A DNA stretch of 64,000 nucleotides from Profundicola sp048268105 (GCA_048268105.1 JBLWWH010000013.1:1-64000), one strand, 5' to 3'; positions 52,893 to 62,778 are shown, counted from the first letter of the stretch. Made by a program: numbers and translations. The notes: a model not told the origin generated them from the letters alone.

Positions 52893-52896
52893 AATT

Positions 52897-53304
52897 ATGA
52901 AAGCACTACATTTATTATTAGCCAGCTTATTGTTATTATTATTCTCATGTGGAACGGTTAACAAGATTGCAGCTGATGCAGGTCTAAAGAACCAATGGAC
53001 GCTACAGAACGATAATGCTGATCAATTCGGTATGAACGACGAGCCTATCACAATTTCGTTTGGATTAGAAGAAGACAACAAAATTTCGGGTTTTGCAGGA
53101 TGTAACTACTATGGTGGTGATTACTATAAAACAGAAGATCAGATTACATTTAGTAATGTTTATGCAACTAAAAGAGCATGTCCTGATTTAGAAACTGAAA
53201 CAGAATTTTTGAGACTTTTAGAAAATGTAGATAGATTCGAAATCAAAGGAAACAATTTATACTTATACAAAGGAAAATTGCTTTACTTACACTTTAAAAG
53301 GTAA
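52897..53304 (+). CDS. META/HslJ-domain lipoprotein
   Basis: 135 residues from the ATG at 52897; an earlier ATG at 52846 is inside pheT and would disrupt the signal. SPII signal with lipobox LFSC (Cys18). The mature part is a META domain: ITISFG, KISGFAGCNYYGG and FSNVYATKRACPDLETE. The family is heat-shock and outer-membrane related; function unclear. Followed by a terminator. Confidence 0.92.
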   Translation: MKALHLLLASLLLLLFSCGTVNKIAADAGLKNQWTLQNDNADQFGMNDEPITISFGLEEDNKISGFAGCNYYGGDYYKTEDQITFSNVYATKRACPDLETETEFLRLLENVDRFEIKGNNLYLYKGKLLYLHFKR

Positions 53305-53331
53305 TTTTTACAACATATATAACAAGATTAG

Positions 53332-53368
53332 AACCGTCGAAATAATTATTTCGGCGGTTTTGTTTTTA
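53332..53368 (+). terminator. Terminator after the META lipoprotein
   Basis: Stem AACCGTCGAAAT (53332-53343) / ATTTCGGCGGTT (53348-53359), with one G-T pair, then TTGTTTTT. Confidence 0.85.
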
Positions 53369-53413
53369 TCCAATATAGAAAAGGTTATTTTTGCTATCCA
53401 AAATTCAGATTAA

Positions 53414-55171
53414 ATGTACAGAACACATACCAACGGTGAATTAAATATCAACAATGTAGGCGAAAACGTAACTTTAAGTGGTTGGGTTCAAACCATCCGC
53501 GATAAAGGTTTTATGATGTGGATCGATCTAAGGGATCGCTACGGAATTACGCAATTGGTGATAGACGAAGATAGAGCCAGCGAAGAATTATTTGCAGAAG
53601 CAAGAAAACTTGGTCGCGAGTATGTGATACGTGTTAACGGAGAAGTAATCGAAAGAGTTTCTAAGAACCCTAATATTCCAACAGGAGAAATTGAAATCTT
53701 AATCAAAAAAATTGAAATCTTAAACGAGGCTAAATTACCTCCATTCACTATTGAAAATGAAACCGACGGTGGCGAAGAATTACGTATGCAATATCGCTAT
53801 TTAGATATTCGTAGAAACCCGGTTAAAAACAAATTAATTTTTCGTTCTAAAGTAGCTCAACAAGTAAGGAGTTTCTTGGCTAATGATGGTTTTATAGAAG
53901 TTGAAACGCCTGTTTTAATTAAATCTACGCCAGAAGGTGCAAGAGATTTCGTTGTTCCATCTAGAATGAATCCAGGTCAGTTTTATGCCCTACCTCAATC
54001 ACCTCAAACCTTTAAGCAATTATTGATGGTTGGTGGTTTAGATAAATACTATCAAATCGTAAAATGCTTTAGAGATGAGGATTTAAGAGCTGATAGACAA
54101 CCAGAATTTACACAAATAGACTGTGAAATGGCGTTTGTTGAGCAAGAAGATATCTTAAATATTTTCGAAGGATTGACCAGACATCTTTTAAAAGAATTGA
54201 AAGGTGTAGAAATCGACAAATTCCCAAGAATGACGTATGCTGATGCTATGCGTCGCTATGGTAACGACAAACCAGATATTCGTTTTGGGATGGAATTCAC
54301 AGAGTTAAACGATTTAGTGAAAGGCAAAGGATTCAATGTTTTTGATGCACAAGAACTTATCGTTGGAATCGCTGCTCCAGGTTGTGCTAGTTACACTAGA
54401 AAACAAGTAGATGCTTTAATCGATTGGGTGAAACGTCCTCAAATCGGTGCCAATGGTCTAGTTTGGGCTAGATATAACGAAGATGGAACTTTCAAATCGT
54501 CGGTAGATAAATTCTACGCTGAAGAAGATTTAAAAGCTTGGGCAGAGAAAATGGATGCTAAACCAGGTGATTTAATGTTGCTGATGGCAGGTAACGCAAA
54601 CAGTACACGCAAGCAATTGAGTGAATTACGCATGGAAATGGCAAAACGTCTTGATTTAAGAAATCCAGAAGAGTTTGCTCCACTTTGGGTTGTAGATTTC
54701 CCTCTATTGGAATGGGACGAAGAAACCAACAGATGGCATGCCATGCACCATCCATTCACCTCTCCTAAACCTGAAGATATTGCCTTGTTAGAAAGCAATC
54801 CAGGAGAAGTTAGAGCCAATGCTTATGATTTAGTTCTTAACGGTAATGAAATCGGTGGTGGTTCGATCAGAATCTTCAACAAAGAAGTACAATCTCGTAT
54901 GTTTGATTTATTAGGTTTCACTAAGGAAGAAGCTCAAAAACAGTTTGGTTTCTTAATGAATGCTTTCGAATATGGAGCTCCACCACATGGTGGTATCGCC
55001 TTTGGATTTGACCGTTTAGTTTCAATTTTAGATGGATCTGAAACAATTCGTGATTATATTGCATTCCCGAAAAATAATGCAGGACGCGATGTTATGATCA
55101 ACACGCCATCTAGTATTGATGCGGCTCAATTAGAAGAATTACACATTGATGTCAAAAGCTTAGAAGCTTAA
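53414..55171 (+). CDS. aspS: Aspartyl-tRNA synthetase
   Basis: 585 residues, bacterial type. N-terminal OB-fold anticodon domain (about 1-105), class II catalytic domain with motif 2 FRDEDLRADRQPEFTQID and motif 3 GGIAFGFDRL, and the bacterial GAD insertion domain (about 310-420). Charges tRNA-Asp; the discriminating or non-discriminating type is not decided. Single gene; its start ATG (53414) follows a TTTTTGC-rich leader. Confidence 0.97.
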   Translation: MYRTHTNGELNINNVGENVTLSGWVQTIRDKGFMMWIDLRDRYGITQLVIDEDRASEELFAEARKLGREYVIRVNGEVIERVSKNPNIPTGEIEILIKKIEILNEAKLPPFTIENETDGGEELRMQYRYLDIRRNPVKNKLIFRSKVAQQVRSFLANDGFIEVETPVLIKSTPEGARDFVVPSRMNPGQFYALPQSPQTFKQLLMVGGLDKYYQIVKCFRDEDLRADRQPEFTQIDCEMAFVEQEDILNIFEGLTRHLLKELKGVEIDKFPRMTYADAMRRYGNDKPDIRFGMEFTELNDLVKGKGFNVFDAQELIVGIAAPGCASYTRKQVDALIDWVKRPQIGANGLVWARYNEDGTFKSSVDKFYAEEDLKAWAEKMDAKPGDLMLLMAGNANSTRKQLSELRMEMAKRLDLRNPEEFAPLWVVDFPLLEWDEETNRWHAMHHPFTSPKPEDIALLESNPGEVRANAYDLVLNGNEIGGGSIRIFNKEVQSRMFDLLGFTKEEAQKQFGFLMNAFEYGAPPHGGIAFGFDRLVSILDGSETIRDYIAFPKNNAGRDVMINTPSSIDAAQLEELHIDVKSLEA

Positions 55172-55190
55172 AATGAAATTATCATTATAA

Positions 55191-55231
55191 AAAAGAGCAC
55201 TTATTTTAAATTAGAATAAGTGCTCTTTTGG
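55191..55231 (+). terminator. Terminator of aspS
   Basis: 15-bp perfect stem AAAAGAGCACTTATT (55191-55205) / AATAAGTGCTCTTTT (55215-55229). Confidence 0.9.
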
Positions 55232-55341
55232 GTTGTAGGATTAAACACCTGAATTAAAATCTTATTTATTTAATTTTAAAACATATAATCAAGAAAGCTT
55301 TTAATGTAAAAGTCACTAAATTGTGCTCTTATTCTAAAGCT

Positions 55342-56844
55342 TTGAAATTTTTACTTTTTTTATGTTTTCTTTTCACTTCGGTGCTTTTCCAAGCACAAGA
55401 GAACTGCACAAACGCTATAGATGATGATGGAGATGGCTTTATCGATCTTAATGATTCAGACTGTGAATGTGTTGAAAATGAAAACCTTATTCCTAATGGG
55501 GATTTTGAACAATATGAAGAGCTACCTTCTGGTCCAGAGCAAATTCATTTAGCCACACATTGGATCAACCCTACCAATTCATACGATATTCATTACGCAA
55601 GAGCGAGTTATCATCATTGGGATGCTTTTACTCAAATTCCTGCTTATCCTTATCCTTCGGGAAAAGGCGTGGTCTCAACCCAAAGTAAGATTACCAGCTT
55701 AGCCAGTGGTGGTGATCAAACGTATTTAGATTTTTATAAGGATTTCTTTGGAATTAATTTAGATCAAGCACTTACGCCCGATAATACTTATATTTTTTCT
55801 TTTTTCATTTATAGACTTAATCATAATGAAAACTTTGATTGGCCTCAATTGGAGATAGGTCTATATGGTAAAAATAGAAACCTCCGAAGCTTCGAATTAG
55901 ATTATGCTAGGTATCCCGATTATCACGAGGACTGGAGCGAATTAACTCGTGTACTATTTTACCCTAAACATAAATGGCAAAAGCTAAGCATAGAGTTTAG
56001 TGTAGACGAAAATGTTTCAGCTATTGTTATAGGTTTAGCTTCTGGCATACCTTATACTTATTATGAAGCCTTTGGAACAAAAATCTTAGCTTATGATAAT
56101 GTGAGTATTCAAAAAAAGAGTGAGGATTTTATTTTAGAAGCTTCTGGAGCTGCTTGTTCAGAAAATCTAAGATTATCGGCGGTGAGCTTAGGAGATTTTA
56201 ATCCAACATCCTATCAATGGTATCAAGATGGTGTAGCTATGGTGGGACAAACCCAAGCTAGTTTGAATATTACAGAGGATATGCCCGAGGCATACTATTC
56301 AGTGCGCGCTATGTCTTCTACAGGCTGTAGAAATAGTCAAGCTTTTCCTTATATTCTTTCTGATATTGAGTTTAAATACAAAATTGAAGTAAATGATCAA
56401 GTAGGAAGTGTTCGATTATATGATATCTGGAATCAAAGTGACTACACCTACTCTATCGATAATATAAATTATCAAGCTCAACCCGTATTTAATAATGTGG
56501 ACGTTGGAGAAGGTGTTATTTATGTTAAGAACCATTTAAATTGTATTGTTAAGGAAATCCCATATGCTATTTTTAAGATTTACAATGTAATTACACCAAA
56601 TAATGATGGTATGAATGATACTTGGTATATTGTAGGTTTACAACATTATCCTAATACGAAAGTTAGTATTTACGATCAATTAGGCGTACAAAGGTATTCT
56701 TACACCATTCCTCAAATTTCTGATGAATTTGCGTGGGATGGAACGAATAAAGGAAAACCTTTAGCTTCGGGTGAATATTGGTATTTAATAGAAGTAAACG
56801 ATGGTAGAACTATTAAAGGTTCGCTTACGATTAAAAGAAATTAA
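55342..56844 (+). CDS. Secreted protein with T9SS type B sorting domain
   Basis: 500 residues. No ATG lies in frame between the upstream stop (55255) and the signal peptide, so the start is TTG. I prefer the TTG at 55342, which gives MKFLLFLCFLFTSVLFQAQ, a canonical signal; an earlier TTG at 55321 adds seven residues. Residues 20-40 hold a calcium-binding-like DDDGDGFIDLNDSDC. A carbohydrate-binding-like beta domain follows (NGDFEQYEELPSG). An Ig-like part (SYQWYQDGVAMVGQTQ) precedes the gliding-motility type B domain (VITPNNDGMNDTW...TIKGSLTIKRN). It should be secreted through the T9SS; function unknown. Convergent with the NlpC gene, overlapping four bases. Confidence 0.9.
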   Translation: MKFLLFLCFLFTSVLFQAQENCTNAIDDDGDGFIDLNDSDCECVENENLIPNGDFEQYEELPSGPEQIHLATHWINPTNSYDIHYARASYHHWDAFTQIPAYPYPSGKGVVSTQSKITSLASGGDQTYLDFYKDFFGINLDQALTPDNTYIFSFFIYRLNHNENFDWPQLEIGLYGKNRNLRSFELDYARYPDYHEDWSELTRVLFYPKHKWQKLSIEFSVDENVSAIVIGLASGIPYTYYEAFGTKILAYDNVSIQKKSEDFILEASGAACSENLRLSAVSLGDFNPTSYQWYQDGVAMVGQTQASLNITEDMPEAYYSVRAMSSTGCRNSQAFPYILSDIEFKYKIEVNDQVGSVRLYDIWNQSDYTYSIDNINYQAQPVFNNVDVGEGVIYVKNHLNCIVKEIPYAIFKIYNVITPNNDGMNDTWYIVGLQHYPNTKVSIYDQLGVQRYSYTIPQISDEFAWDGTNKGKPLASGEYWYLIEVNDGRTIKGSLTIKRN

Positions 56845-57320
56845 TGCAAATAACGAATAGCTTTAACAAACCTTGGTTTCCAATAGGTGTTTTCTAATGA
56901 ACTGACCATTACACCCTTTGACGTGGAAGCATGGATAAAGAATACTTCACCATTTTTAATATGATCTACAATTCCAACATGGGAAATTTTACTTCCAGAA
57001 GTATTAAAAAACAATAAATCACCTGGCTGCACATTTCTTAATTTCACTTTCATTCCATGTTTAGCCTGATCACGCGTAATTCTTGGTAAATCTATATTGA
57101 CTTTCTTATAGGATTGTAAAACCAAACCAGAGCAATCCATTCCTCTTTTGGTTACACCTCCATATTTATAAGGCGTTCCCATATAATTATGCGCCTCTTG
57201 TAAAACGGTTTTGGCTCTACCGCTCACCGAATTATCCACTTTAGATTTTTTACCTACAGTACCACAAGAAGCCAAGAAAATTAAAACAAAAACTAAATAA
57301 GAAGTAAATTTTATCTGCAT
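56841..57320 (-). CDS. NlpC/P60 peptidoglycan hydrolase, lipoprotein
   Basis: 159 residues with an SPII signal (lipobox LASC, Cys19). The NlpC/P60 domain (about 35-157) has catalytic Cys63 (MDCSGL), His114 (ISHVGIV) and His130 (FIHAST). It should cut peptide stems of peptidoglycan from the periplasmic side of the membrane it is anchored in. Its last four bases overlap the end of the convergent T9SS gene. Confidence 0.95.
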   Translation of the reverse strand: MQIKFTSYLVFVLIFLASCGTVGKKSKVDNSVSGRAKTVLQEAHNYMGTPYKYGGVTKRGMDCSGLVLQSYKKVNIDLPRITRDQAKHGMKVKLRNVQPGDLLFFNTSGSKISHVGIVDHIKNGEVFFIHASTSKGVMVSSLENTYWKPRFVKAIRYLH

Positions 57321-57413
57321 AAAAGCAAATTTAAATCAAATAAATCATCAAAGCAATCTTAGTTTGAATATTAGAAAAATATCGTAACTTTAATAATATT
57401 AAAAATCATTACT

Positions 57414-57860
57414 ATGAAAACTATCCTAGTTCCAGTTGACTTATCTCCCTTTTCCCACGAAATAGCTATGGAAGCTGTAAAGGTGGCAAAAATATCTGGT
57501 GGTAAACTTATTTTATTACACGTCGTGAGCCTAGACATTGGCTTTATTATTGGCGATGTAGGCTTTCAATATCTGCCAGAGTTAGAGAAAACTGCTTTAG
57601 AAGAAGATGCCAAAGAATTGACCAAATTACAAGAAATTGTAGCCGCTGAGGGAGTTCAAGTAGAATCTATGGTAAAACAAGGAATTCCGGTGGATACTAT
57701 TTTAGAACAAGCAGACGAAACCCATGCAGATACCATAGTGATTGGTTCTAAGGGACACGGAACACTCTATGAAGCTTTTGTAGGTAGTGTTTGTAGAGAT
57801 GTAATTAAGGATGCTAAAATACCAATTGTGGTAATTCCTAATCAGAAAAAGAAGAAATAA
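57414..57860 (+). CDS. Universal stress protein (UspA family)
   Basis: 148 residues, single Usp domain. The ATP-binding motif G-2x-G-9x-GS is present (Gly111, Gly114, Gly124-Ser125). N-terminal MKTILVPVDLSPFSHEI is typical. Cytosolic stress-response protein, usually a dimer. Single gene with a strong terminator shared with the PNP-LpxK pair. Confidence 0.94.
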   Translation: MKTILVPVDLSPFSHEIAMEAVKVAKISGGKLILLHVVSLDIGFIIGDVGFQYLPELEKTALEEDAKELTKLQEIVAAEGVQVESMVKQGIPVDTILEQADETHADTIVIGSKGHGTLYEAFVGSVCRDVIKDAKIPIVVIPNQKKKK

Positions 57861-57882
57861 TTTAAGTTCTATTCAATAGTAA

Positions 57883-57916
57883 AACTCCTTTGAATTTAAC
57901 ATCAAAGGAGTTTTTT
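57883..57916. terminator. Bidirectional terminator between uspA-like and PNP genes
   Basis: Stem AACTCCTTTGA (57883-57893) / TCAAAGGAGTT (57902-57912), T-run to the right, shorter A-run to the left. Confidence 0.85.
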
Positions 57917-57934
57917 ATTTTAAGCATTACGAAT

Positions 57935-58747
57935 TTAAGCTCTTACCAATCCTTTTACCAATTTCACCACATGTGGCATCGCAACATTAGCAGCGTTTAA
58001 TACTTCCTCATGCGAAACAGGATAAGCGATATCAGGTCCGCCCAAATCTGTAATAACAGATAAAGCAGCAATTCGCATTCCTTGGTGTCTAGCAACAATC
58101 ACCTCTGGAACGGTACTCATTCCTACAGCATCAGCTCCTAGAATTCGAATCATTCCATATTCGGATGGAGTTTCAAAAGTAGGTCCTTGTAATCCAAGAT
58201 AAACTCCTTTATGAATCTTAATATCTTCTTGAGCTGCTACATCTTCAAAAGTTTTAATGTAGTCTCTATCATACACCTTAGACATATCTGGGAATCTAGG
58301 CCCAAACTTATCTAAATTAGGCCCGTGCAATGGATGCTCCGGAAACATATTAATATGGTCTGTAATCACCATTATATCACCCACTTTAAAGTCTGGATTT
58401 ACACCACCCGATGCATTAGAAACTATTAAATTTTTAATCCCTAATAAATGATATAATCTGAATGGAAAAGTAACTTCCTTCATAGTATATCCTTCATAAT
58501 AATGGAATCTTCCAGCCATCAAAAGAACCAATTTTCCTTCTAATCTTCCGTAGATTAATTCTCCGCTATGGCCTTTAACCGTTGTTTGTGGAAAATCTGG
58601 AATATCTTTATAAGGTATCTTGGTGATAGCATCTATTTCATCTTTAAGTTTTGCTAAACCTGATCCTAAAACAATTGCAAACTCAGGAGTTCCTTCCGTG
58701 AATTTTGCCTTTAGGTAATCAGTTGCCGCTTCGAAAACTTTGTACAT
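57935..58747 (-). CDS. punA: Purine nucleoside phosphorylase (trimeric type)
   Basis: 270 residues of the trimeric PNP family (inosine/guanosine phosphorolysis). Phosphate-binding GSGLA (28-32) and GRFHYYEG (79-86), base-site VSNASGGVNPDF and the catalytic Glu region LGLQGPTFETPSEY, plus the conserved Asn in TDLGGPDIAYPVSHEEV (the position is N in trimeric PNPs and reads D here, so some variation). Overlaps the upstream lpxK by 29 bases, so the two are translated from one message. Confidence 0.93.
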   Translation of the reverse strand: MYKVFEAATDYLKAKFTEGTPEFAIVLGSGLAKLKDEIDAITKIPYKDIPDFPQTTVKGHSGELIYGRLEGKLVLLMAGRFHYYEGYTMKEVTFPFRLYHLLGIKNLIVSNASGGVNPDFKVGDIMVITDHINMFPEHPLHGPNLDKFGPRFPDMSKVYDRDYIKTFEDVAAQEDIKIHKGVYLGLQGPTFETPSEYGMIRILGADAVGMSTVPEVIVARHQGMRIAALSVITDLGGPDIAYPVSHEEVLNAANVAMPHVVKLVKGLVRA

Positions 58748-59759
58748 AACTAAATATTAAATGATTAAATTCTTCTTCTTTGTCAATTTCAATTGAAATG
58801 GGAAGATAATATAAATTATCCACAATTGAATACTCATGGCGTAATCTCATATAGTCCTTTTCGGTGGTTAGAATAATTTTTTCTCCTTCGATTTGATTGA
58901 AAGCCGTGACAATATCTCTTACGTCATCTTCCTTAAACACATAATGATCTGGGAAATTTAATTCTCTCACTTGGTTAAAGTTAGCTTTTAAATAATCTAT
59001 AAAAGGCCGTGGAGAAGCTATCCCAGTAATACTCAAAACATTCAGATGACTTGATTTCGCTAATGAAATAGGAAATTCTCTATGCTCTAATTGATCGGCG
59101 TATTTAACTCGTGAAAAGAAGATATGCTGCTTAGGTGTAGGTTTTAATTCCTTACGAATCTCTTTCTTTTCTTCCTCCGATAAATCATTTGGGCATTTGG
59201 TAACAATAATGATTTGAGCGCGCTTGGCATTACGTCTAGATTCTCTCAAATTACCTGCAGGCAATAAATAATCTTTGGTATAGCGATGACTATAATCGGT
59301 CAAGACAATATTCATATCAGATTTAAGCTTTCTGTGCTGAAATGCGTCATCTAAAACAACTGCATCTAACCTGAACAACTTAAATAATTCCTTGATAGAT
59401 TGAACACGATCCTCCCCTACTGCAACAATAATTCTATTCTTGAATCGATTAAAAAATTGCATTGGCTCATCTCCCATCTCAGAAGCCGTGGAATCATAAT
59501 TAGCCACTCTGAAGCCTTTGGTTCGCCTACCATAGCCTCTGCTGAGGGATGCCACGCTATAGAAATTTCTTAAAATATCTAAAACATGCATCACATGAGG
59601 TGACTTACCCGTTCCCCCCACAGATAAATTACCAATCACAATAATCGGTTTATTAAACTTCTTTGACGGCAATATGCCAGCACTATACATCGTGTTTCTA
59701 GTACCCGTAATTATCCACCAAACAAGGGAAAAGGGTAACAATAATTTTCGCCAATTCAT
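58719..59759 (-). CDS. lpxK: Tetraacyldisaccharide 4'-kinase
   Basis: 346 residues. It phosphorylates the lipid A disaccharide precursor at the 4' position at the inner membrane. N-terminal membrane-associated segment (LLPFSLVWWIITGTRN), P-loop VGGTGKSPH (about 47-55), SRGYGRRTKGF and the catalytic Asp in VVLDDAFQHRKLK. First gene of a two-gene unit with the PNP gene. Confidence 0.95.
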   Translation of the reverse strand: MNWRKLLLPFSLVWWIITGTRNTMYSAGILPSKKFNKPIIVIGNLSVGGTGKSPHVMHVLDILRNFYSVASLSRGYGRRTKGFRVANYDSTASEMGDEPMQFFNRFKNRIIVAVGEDRVQSIKELFKLFRLDAVVLDDAFQHRKLKSDMNIVLTDYSHRYTKDYLLPAGNLRESRRNAKRAQIIIVTKCPNDLSEEEKKEIRKELKPTPKQHIFFSRVKYADQLEHREFPISLAKSSHLNVLSITGIASPRPFIDYLKANFNQVRELNFPDHYVFKEDDVRDIVTAFNQIEGEKIILTTEKDYMRLRHEYSIVDNLYYLPISIEIDKEEEFNHLIFSYVQSFRSGN

Positions 59760-59833
59760 GTTGCAAAGATAATTGCCTTTCTATTTAAAATTATATCTTA
59801 GCAAAAGAGTTATTAAGATAATTTTAATAAGTT

Positions 59834-60820
59834 TTGAACTTTACATCCATTCCCGACATATCTACTGAAATTAGAGCTGGTAATTTAACGGCCCTAAGTC
59901 GTGCTATCACTTTTGCAGAAAGCAAGAAAGAAGACCATCAACTATTTGCTCAGAAGCTTATTCATGAGCTGATGCCCTACACTGGAAAAGCCAAGAGAAT
60001 TGCCATTACAGGCGTTCCAGGTGCTGGTAAGAGTACATTCATAGAGGCTTTTGGTATGTTCTTAATCCGTCAAAACTTAAAAGTGGCAGTATTGGCGGTG
60101 GATCCGAGTAGCTCTTTGTCAGGCGGAAGTATTTTGGGGGATAAAACCCGAATGGAAGATCTTTCTAAATCCGATCAAGCTTTTATTCGTCCAACTGCAA
60201 CGGGCGGAAGTCTTGGTGGAATTACGGCGCGCACCTACGAAGCTGTGCTTTTATGTGAAGCTGCTGGCTTTGATGTGATTCTCGTAGAAACTGTGGGTGT
60301 TGGTCAATCTGAAACCCTGGTGCACTATATCACAGATTTCTTTTTATTCCTTCAGGTTTCTGGTACTGGCGATGATTTACAAGGCATTAAACGTGGCATC
60401 ATGGAAATGGCAGATGTTATTTTTCTTAATAAAACCGATTTATACGATCCGAAAATCGTTCAGGACACCAAAATGGATATGCACCGCTCTTTGCAATTTC
60501 TGCCTTCAAAGGATTCAGGATGGAAACGTAAAATCCTAAAAGGAAGTGGTTTTGCTAATCTCGGAATCGACGAAGTTTGGGATAAAATCTTAGAGTATTA
60601 TCAATTAATCCAAAGCAATGGATATTTTGAAAAAATGCGTCAAGAACAAAAATTATTACGTATTGACGATTATTTAGAAGAATTGATTCTTAAGAAATTA
60701 AAGCAAAAAACTGTTCTTCAAAAGGAAATTGAAGATAATAGAGATGCTTTAGAAAATGATGAGGTTACGCCTTTTGAAATTGCTCAAAAACTGATTGAAG
60801 ATAACTTTCCGAGTCTATGA
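59834..60820 (+). CDS. meaB: MeaB-type GTPase (methylmalonyl-CoA mutase chaperone)
   Basis: 328 residues with a TTG start (59834), the only sensible codon. G domain: Walker A GVPGAGKST (60-68), AVDPSSSLSGGSILGDKTRM, VETVGVGQSE (switch II) and NKTD. It protects or reloads adenosylcobalamin mutases; no mutase gene is in the window. First of three overlapping genes: ATGA overlap with the kinase, then eight-base overlap with the App1-like gene. Confidence 0.93.
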   Translation: MNFTSIPDISTEIRAGNLTALSRAITFAESKKEDHQLFAQKLIHELMPYTGKAKRIAITGVPGAGKSTFIEAFGMFLIRQNLKVAVLAVDPSSSLSGGSILGDKTRMEDLSKSDQAFIRPTATGGSLGGITARTYEAVLLCEAAGFDVILVETVGVGQSETLVHYITDFFLFLQVSGTGDDLQGIKRGIMEMADVIFLNKTDLYDPKIVQDTKMDMHRSLQFLPSKDSGWKRKILKGSGFANLGIDEVWDKILEYYQLIQSNGYFEKMRQEQKLLRIDDYLEELILKKLKQKTVLQKEIEDNRDALENDEVTPFEIAQKLIEDNFPSL

Positions 60821-61677
60821 TGGAAGTCTTTCGGCCTTTAGAAGAAATATTTAACTTTAAAATCATTGAACATGAGCCACTTTCGGGTGGTAGTATTTCT
60901 CAAGTTTATAAATTAAAAACCAATCAAGGTGATTTTGTTTTAAAACTAAATACGAGTGATAAAATTGATTTATTTTTAGCTGAAGAAGTCGGTTTAAATA
61001 CTTTAGGGAATACGCAAAGCTTTATTATTCCTGAAGTTCTTGGCGTTGGTTCAATTCCGGATTTCGCTTATTTACTAATGGAATTTATTCCTTCCGGGAA
61101 TGCAAATGCTACTACCTTTAAAGAATTTGGTGTAAAATTAGCGCACTTGCATTCTCATCGAGCTCCACAATTTGGATTTGCTTCTAATAATTATGTAGGA
61201 ACTCTAACTCAAATCAATCATTTAGAAACCTCATGGTCAGGCTTTTATTGGAAACATCGTATTCTCCCACAATATCAATTAGCTGTTGAACAAAGTTTAA
61301 TTTCAAAAGTTGATATTCCTGAAGAAAAATTCTTTACACAAGTTATTGAAAATGAATTCAATAAAACTAAACCTTCTTTAATTCATGGAGATTTATGGAA
61401 TGGAAACTATATCATTAATGCTGAAGGGAAAATTGCTTTAATAGATCCAGCTGTTTACTACGGACATCCCATGATGGATATTGGGATGGCCAAGTTATTT
61501 GGAGGTTTTGATGATGAATTCTTTGAAGCCTATCGAGAAAAAACAGTGGGTACTTCAAATTGGGACACTCAAATAGAACTGGCGCAATATTATTATTTAT
61601 TAATTCATCTTAATATATTTGGTAGAAATTACTTGCCACAAGTTCAATACATAAAAGAAAAATATTTCAATGGATAA
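60817..61677 (+). CDS. Fructosamine/ketosamine kinase family protein
   Basis: 286 residues. The aminoglycoside-kinase-like fold has SGGSISQVYKL (Gly loop), catalytic HGDLWNGN (His190, Asp192) and a metal-binding IDPAVYYGHPMMD segment. The family phosphorylates Amadori products on proteins for deglycation. Start overlaps meaB by four bases. Cytosolic; the link to MeaB is by operon only. Confidence 0.92.
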   Translation: MMEVFRPLEEIFNFKIIEHEPLSGGSISQVYKLKTNQGDFVLKLNTSDKIDLFLAEEVGLNTLGNTQSFIIPEVLGVGSIPDFAYLLMEFIPSGNANATTFKEFGVKLAHLHSHRAPQFGFASNNYVGTLTQINHLETSWSGFYWKHRILPQYQLAVEQSLISKVDIPEEKFFTQVIENEFNKTKPSLIHGDLWNGNYIINAEGKIALIDPAVYYGHPMMDIGMAKLFGGFDDEFFEAYREKTVGTSNWDTQIELAQYYYLLIHLNIFGRNYLPQVQYIKEKYFNG

Positions 61678-62710
61678 GTTTTTAAAAAAATCGTGGTTCG
61701 AGGTAAAATCTTTCGCCAAAGAGTTGTTCGATAAAGACCCTATGCGGATTCGACCTTATCTCTCCTACGCCAATCAGCACAAAATCCATATCAAAGGACG
61801 AGTGCTGGAAGATGAAGGAATCATTGAAATGGAAGAAAATTCCACGTTAGATAATCTGATTAATAATCTCAAGAGTTTTGCTTCCGACGAAGCAAAATTT
61901 GCCAAAGTGATTATTACTTATCAAGAACAAATCATTGAAACTTATACCGACGACGATGGTTATTTTGAAGTTGAATTGGATATCGAACAAGAACCAACAA
62001 ATGGGGAATTTCTCGAATGGGATGCTGCGCACATTATGACACCCAACTTCAAGAATGAAAAAGGTGAAACTGTAAAAAACACCATTGGAATCCTAATGCC
62101 GCATCGCGACACCGAACATGTCATTGTGTCCGATATTGATGACACGGTGCTAGTAACCAACGTTAACTCGTTTTTAAAGCTTAAAATGCTGTATAATACA
62201 TTATTTAAGAATGTTCATACACGTATGCCCTTTGAAGATATTTCTGAGGTTTTACATACTTTAAGCTTAAATAAAGAAGGTAAAAAAGTCAACCCAATTT
62301 TCTATTTAAGTAACAGCCCTTGGAACTTATATGACATGTTGCACAACTTTTTAAAGCTTGAAAACATACCGATGGGACCTCTATTTTTAAGAGATTTTGG
62401 ATTAAAATTTGGCGATGAACTAAAAGCCTTTAAGAATCACAAAATGAACACCTTAGAGCATTTATTAGAATTCTACAAGGAACAAAATTTTATCTTAATT
62501 GGAGATGCTACAGAGAGTGATACAGATATTTATTTAGAGCTTTTTACCAAATACAACAACCGAATCGATCATATATATATTCGGGGCGATAAAGCCAAGA
62601 AAAACGCTCGTGTTTTGGAAATGATTGAAAAACATCCAGAAGCGCCAATTCATTTAATTGAGCATTCGTCTGACATCCTTAAATTTCAAGAAAAAAAGCA
62701 TACACACTAG
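61670..62710 (+). CDS. App1-like (DUF2183) phosphatidate phosphatase family protein
   Basis: 346 residues. Central HAD-type catalytic motif VSDIDDTV (Asp155, Asp157) and a later LIGDATESDTDIY segment match App1/DUF2183 phosphatases, which in yeast act on phosphatidate. N-terminal half is a beta-rich domain (KIHIKGRVLEDEG...YTDDDGYFEVELD). No signal peptide or membrane helix. Substrate in bacteria unknown. Last gene of the meaB unit. Confidence 0.9.
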   Translation: MDKFLKKSWFEVKSFAKELFDKDPMRIRPYLSYANQHKIHIKGRVLEDEGIIEMEENSTLDNLINNLKSFASDEAKFAKVIITYQEQIIETYTDDDGYFEVELDIEQEPTNGEFLEWDAAHIMTPNFKNEKGETVKNTIGILMPHRDTEHVIVSDIDDTVLVTNVNSFLKLKMLYNTLFKNVHTRMPFEDISEVLHTLSLNKEGKKVNPIFYLSNSPWNLYDMLHNFLKLENIPMGPLFLRDFGLKFGDELKAFKNHKMNTLEHLLEFYKEQNFILIGDATESDTDIYLELFTKYNNRIDHIYIRGDKAKKNARVLEMIEKHPEAPIHLIEHSSDILKFQEKKHTH

Positions 62711-62729
62711 ATTAATGGTATAGAAATTG

Positions 62730-62737
62730 TAACTTTG
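62730..62737 (+). promoter_or_regulatory. Possible -7 box of ssrA
   Basis: TAACTTTG fits TAnnTTTG, 41 bases upstream of the mature tmRNA 5' end. No matching -33 box is clear. Confidence 0.45.
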
Positions 62738-62778
62738 CATGCTGATCCACAAAGATGGAAGAAGTTCATTGAACAAAA

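Noticed and set aside
52846..52896. Upstream start for the META lipoprotein inside pheT
   Set aside because: Would place 17 charged residues before the lipoprotein signal; ATG at 52897 gives a proper signal and lipobox.
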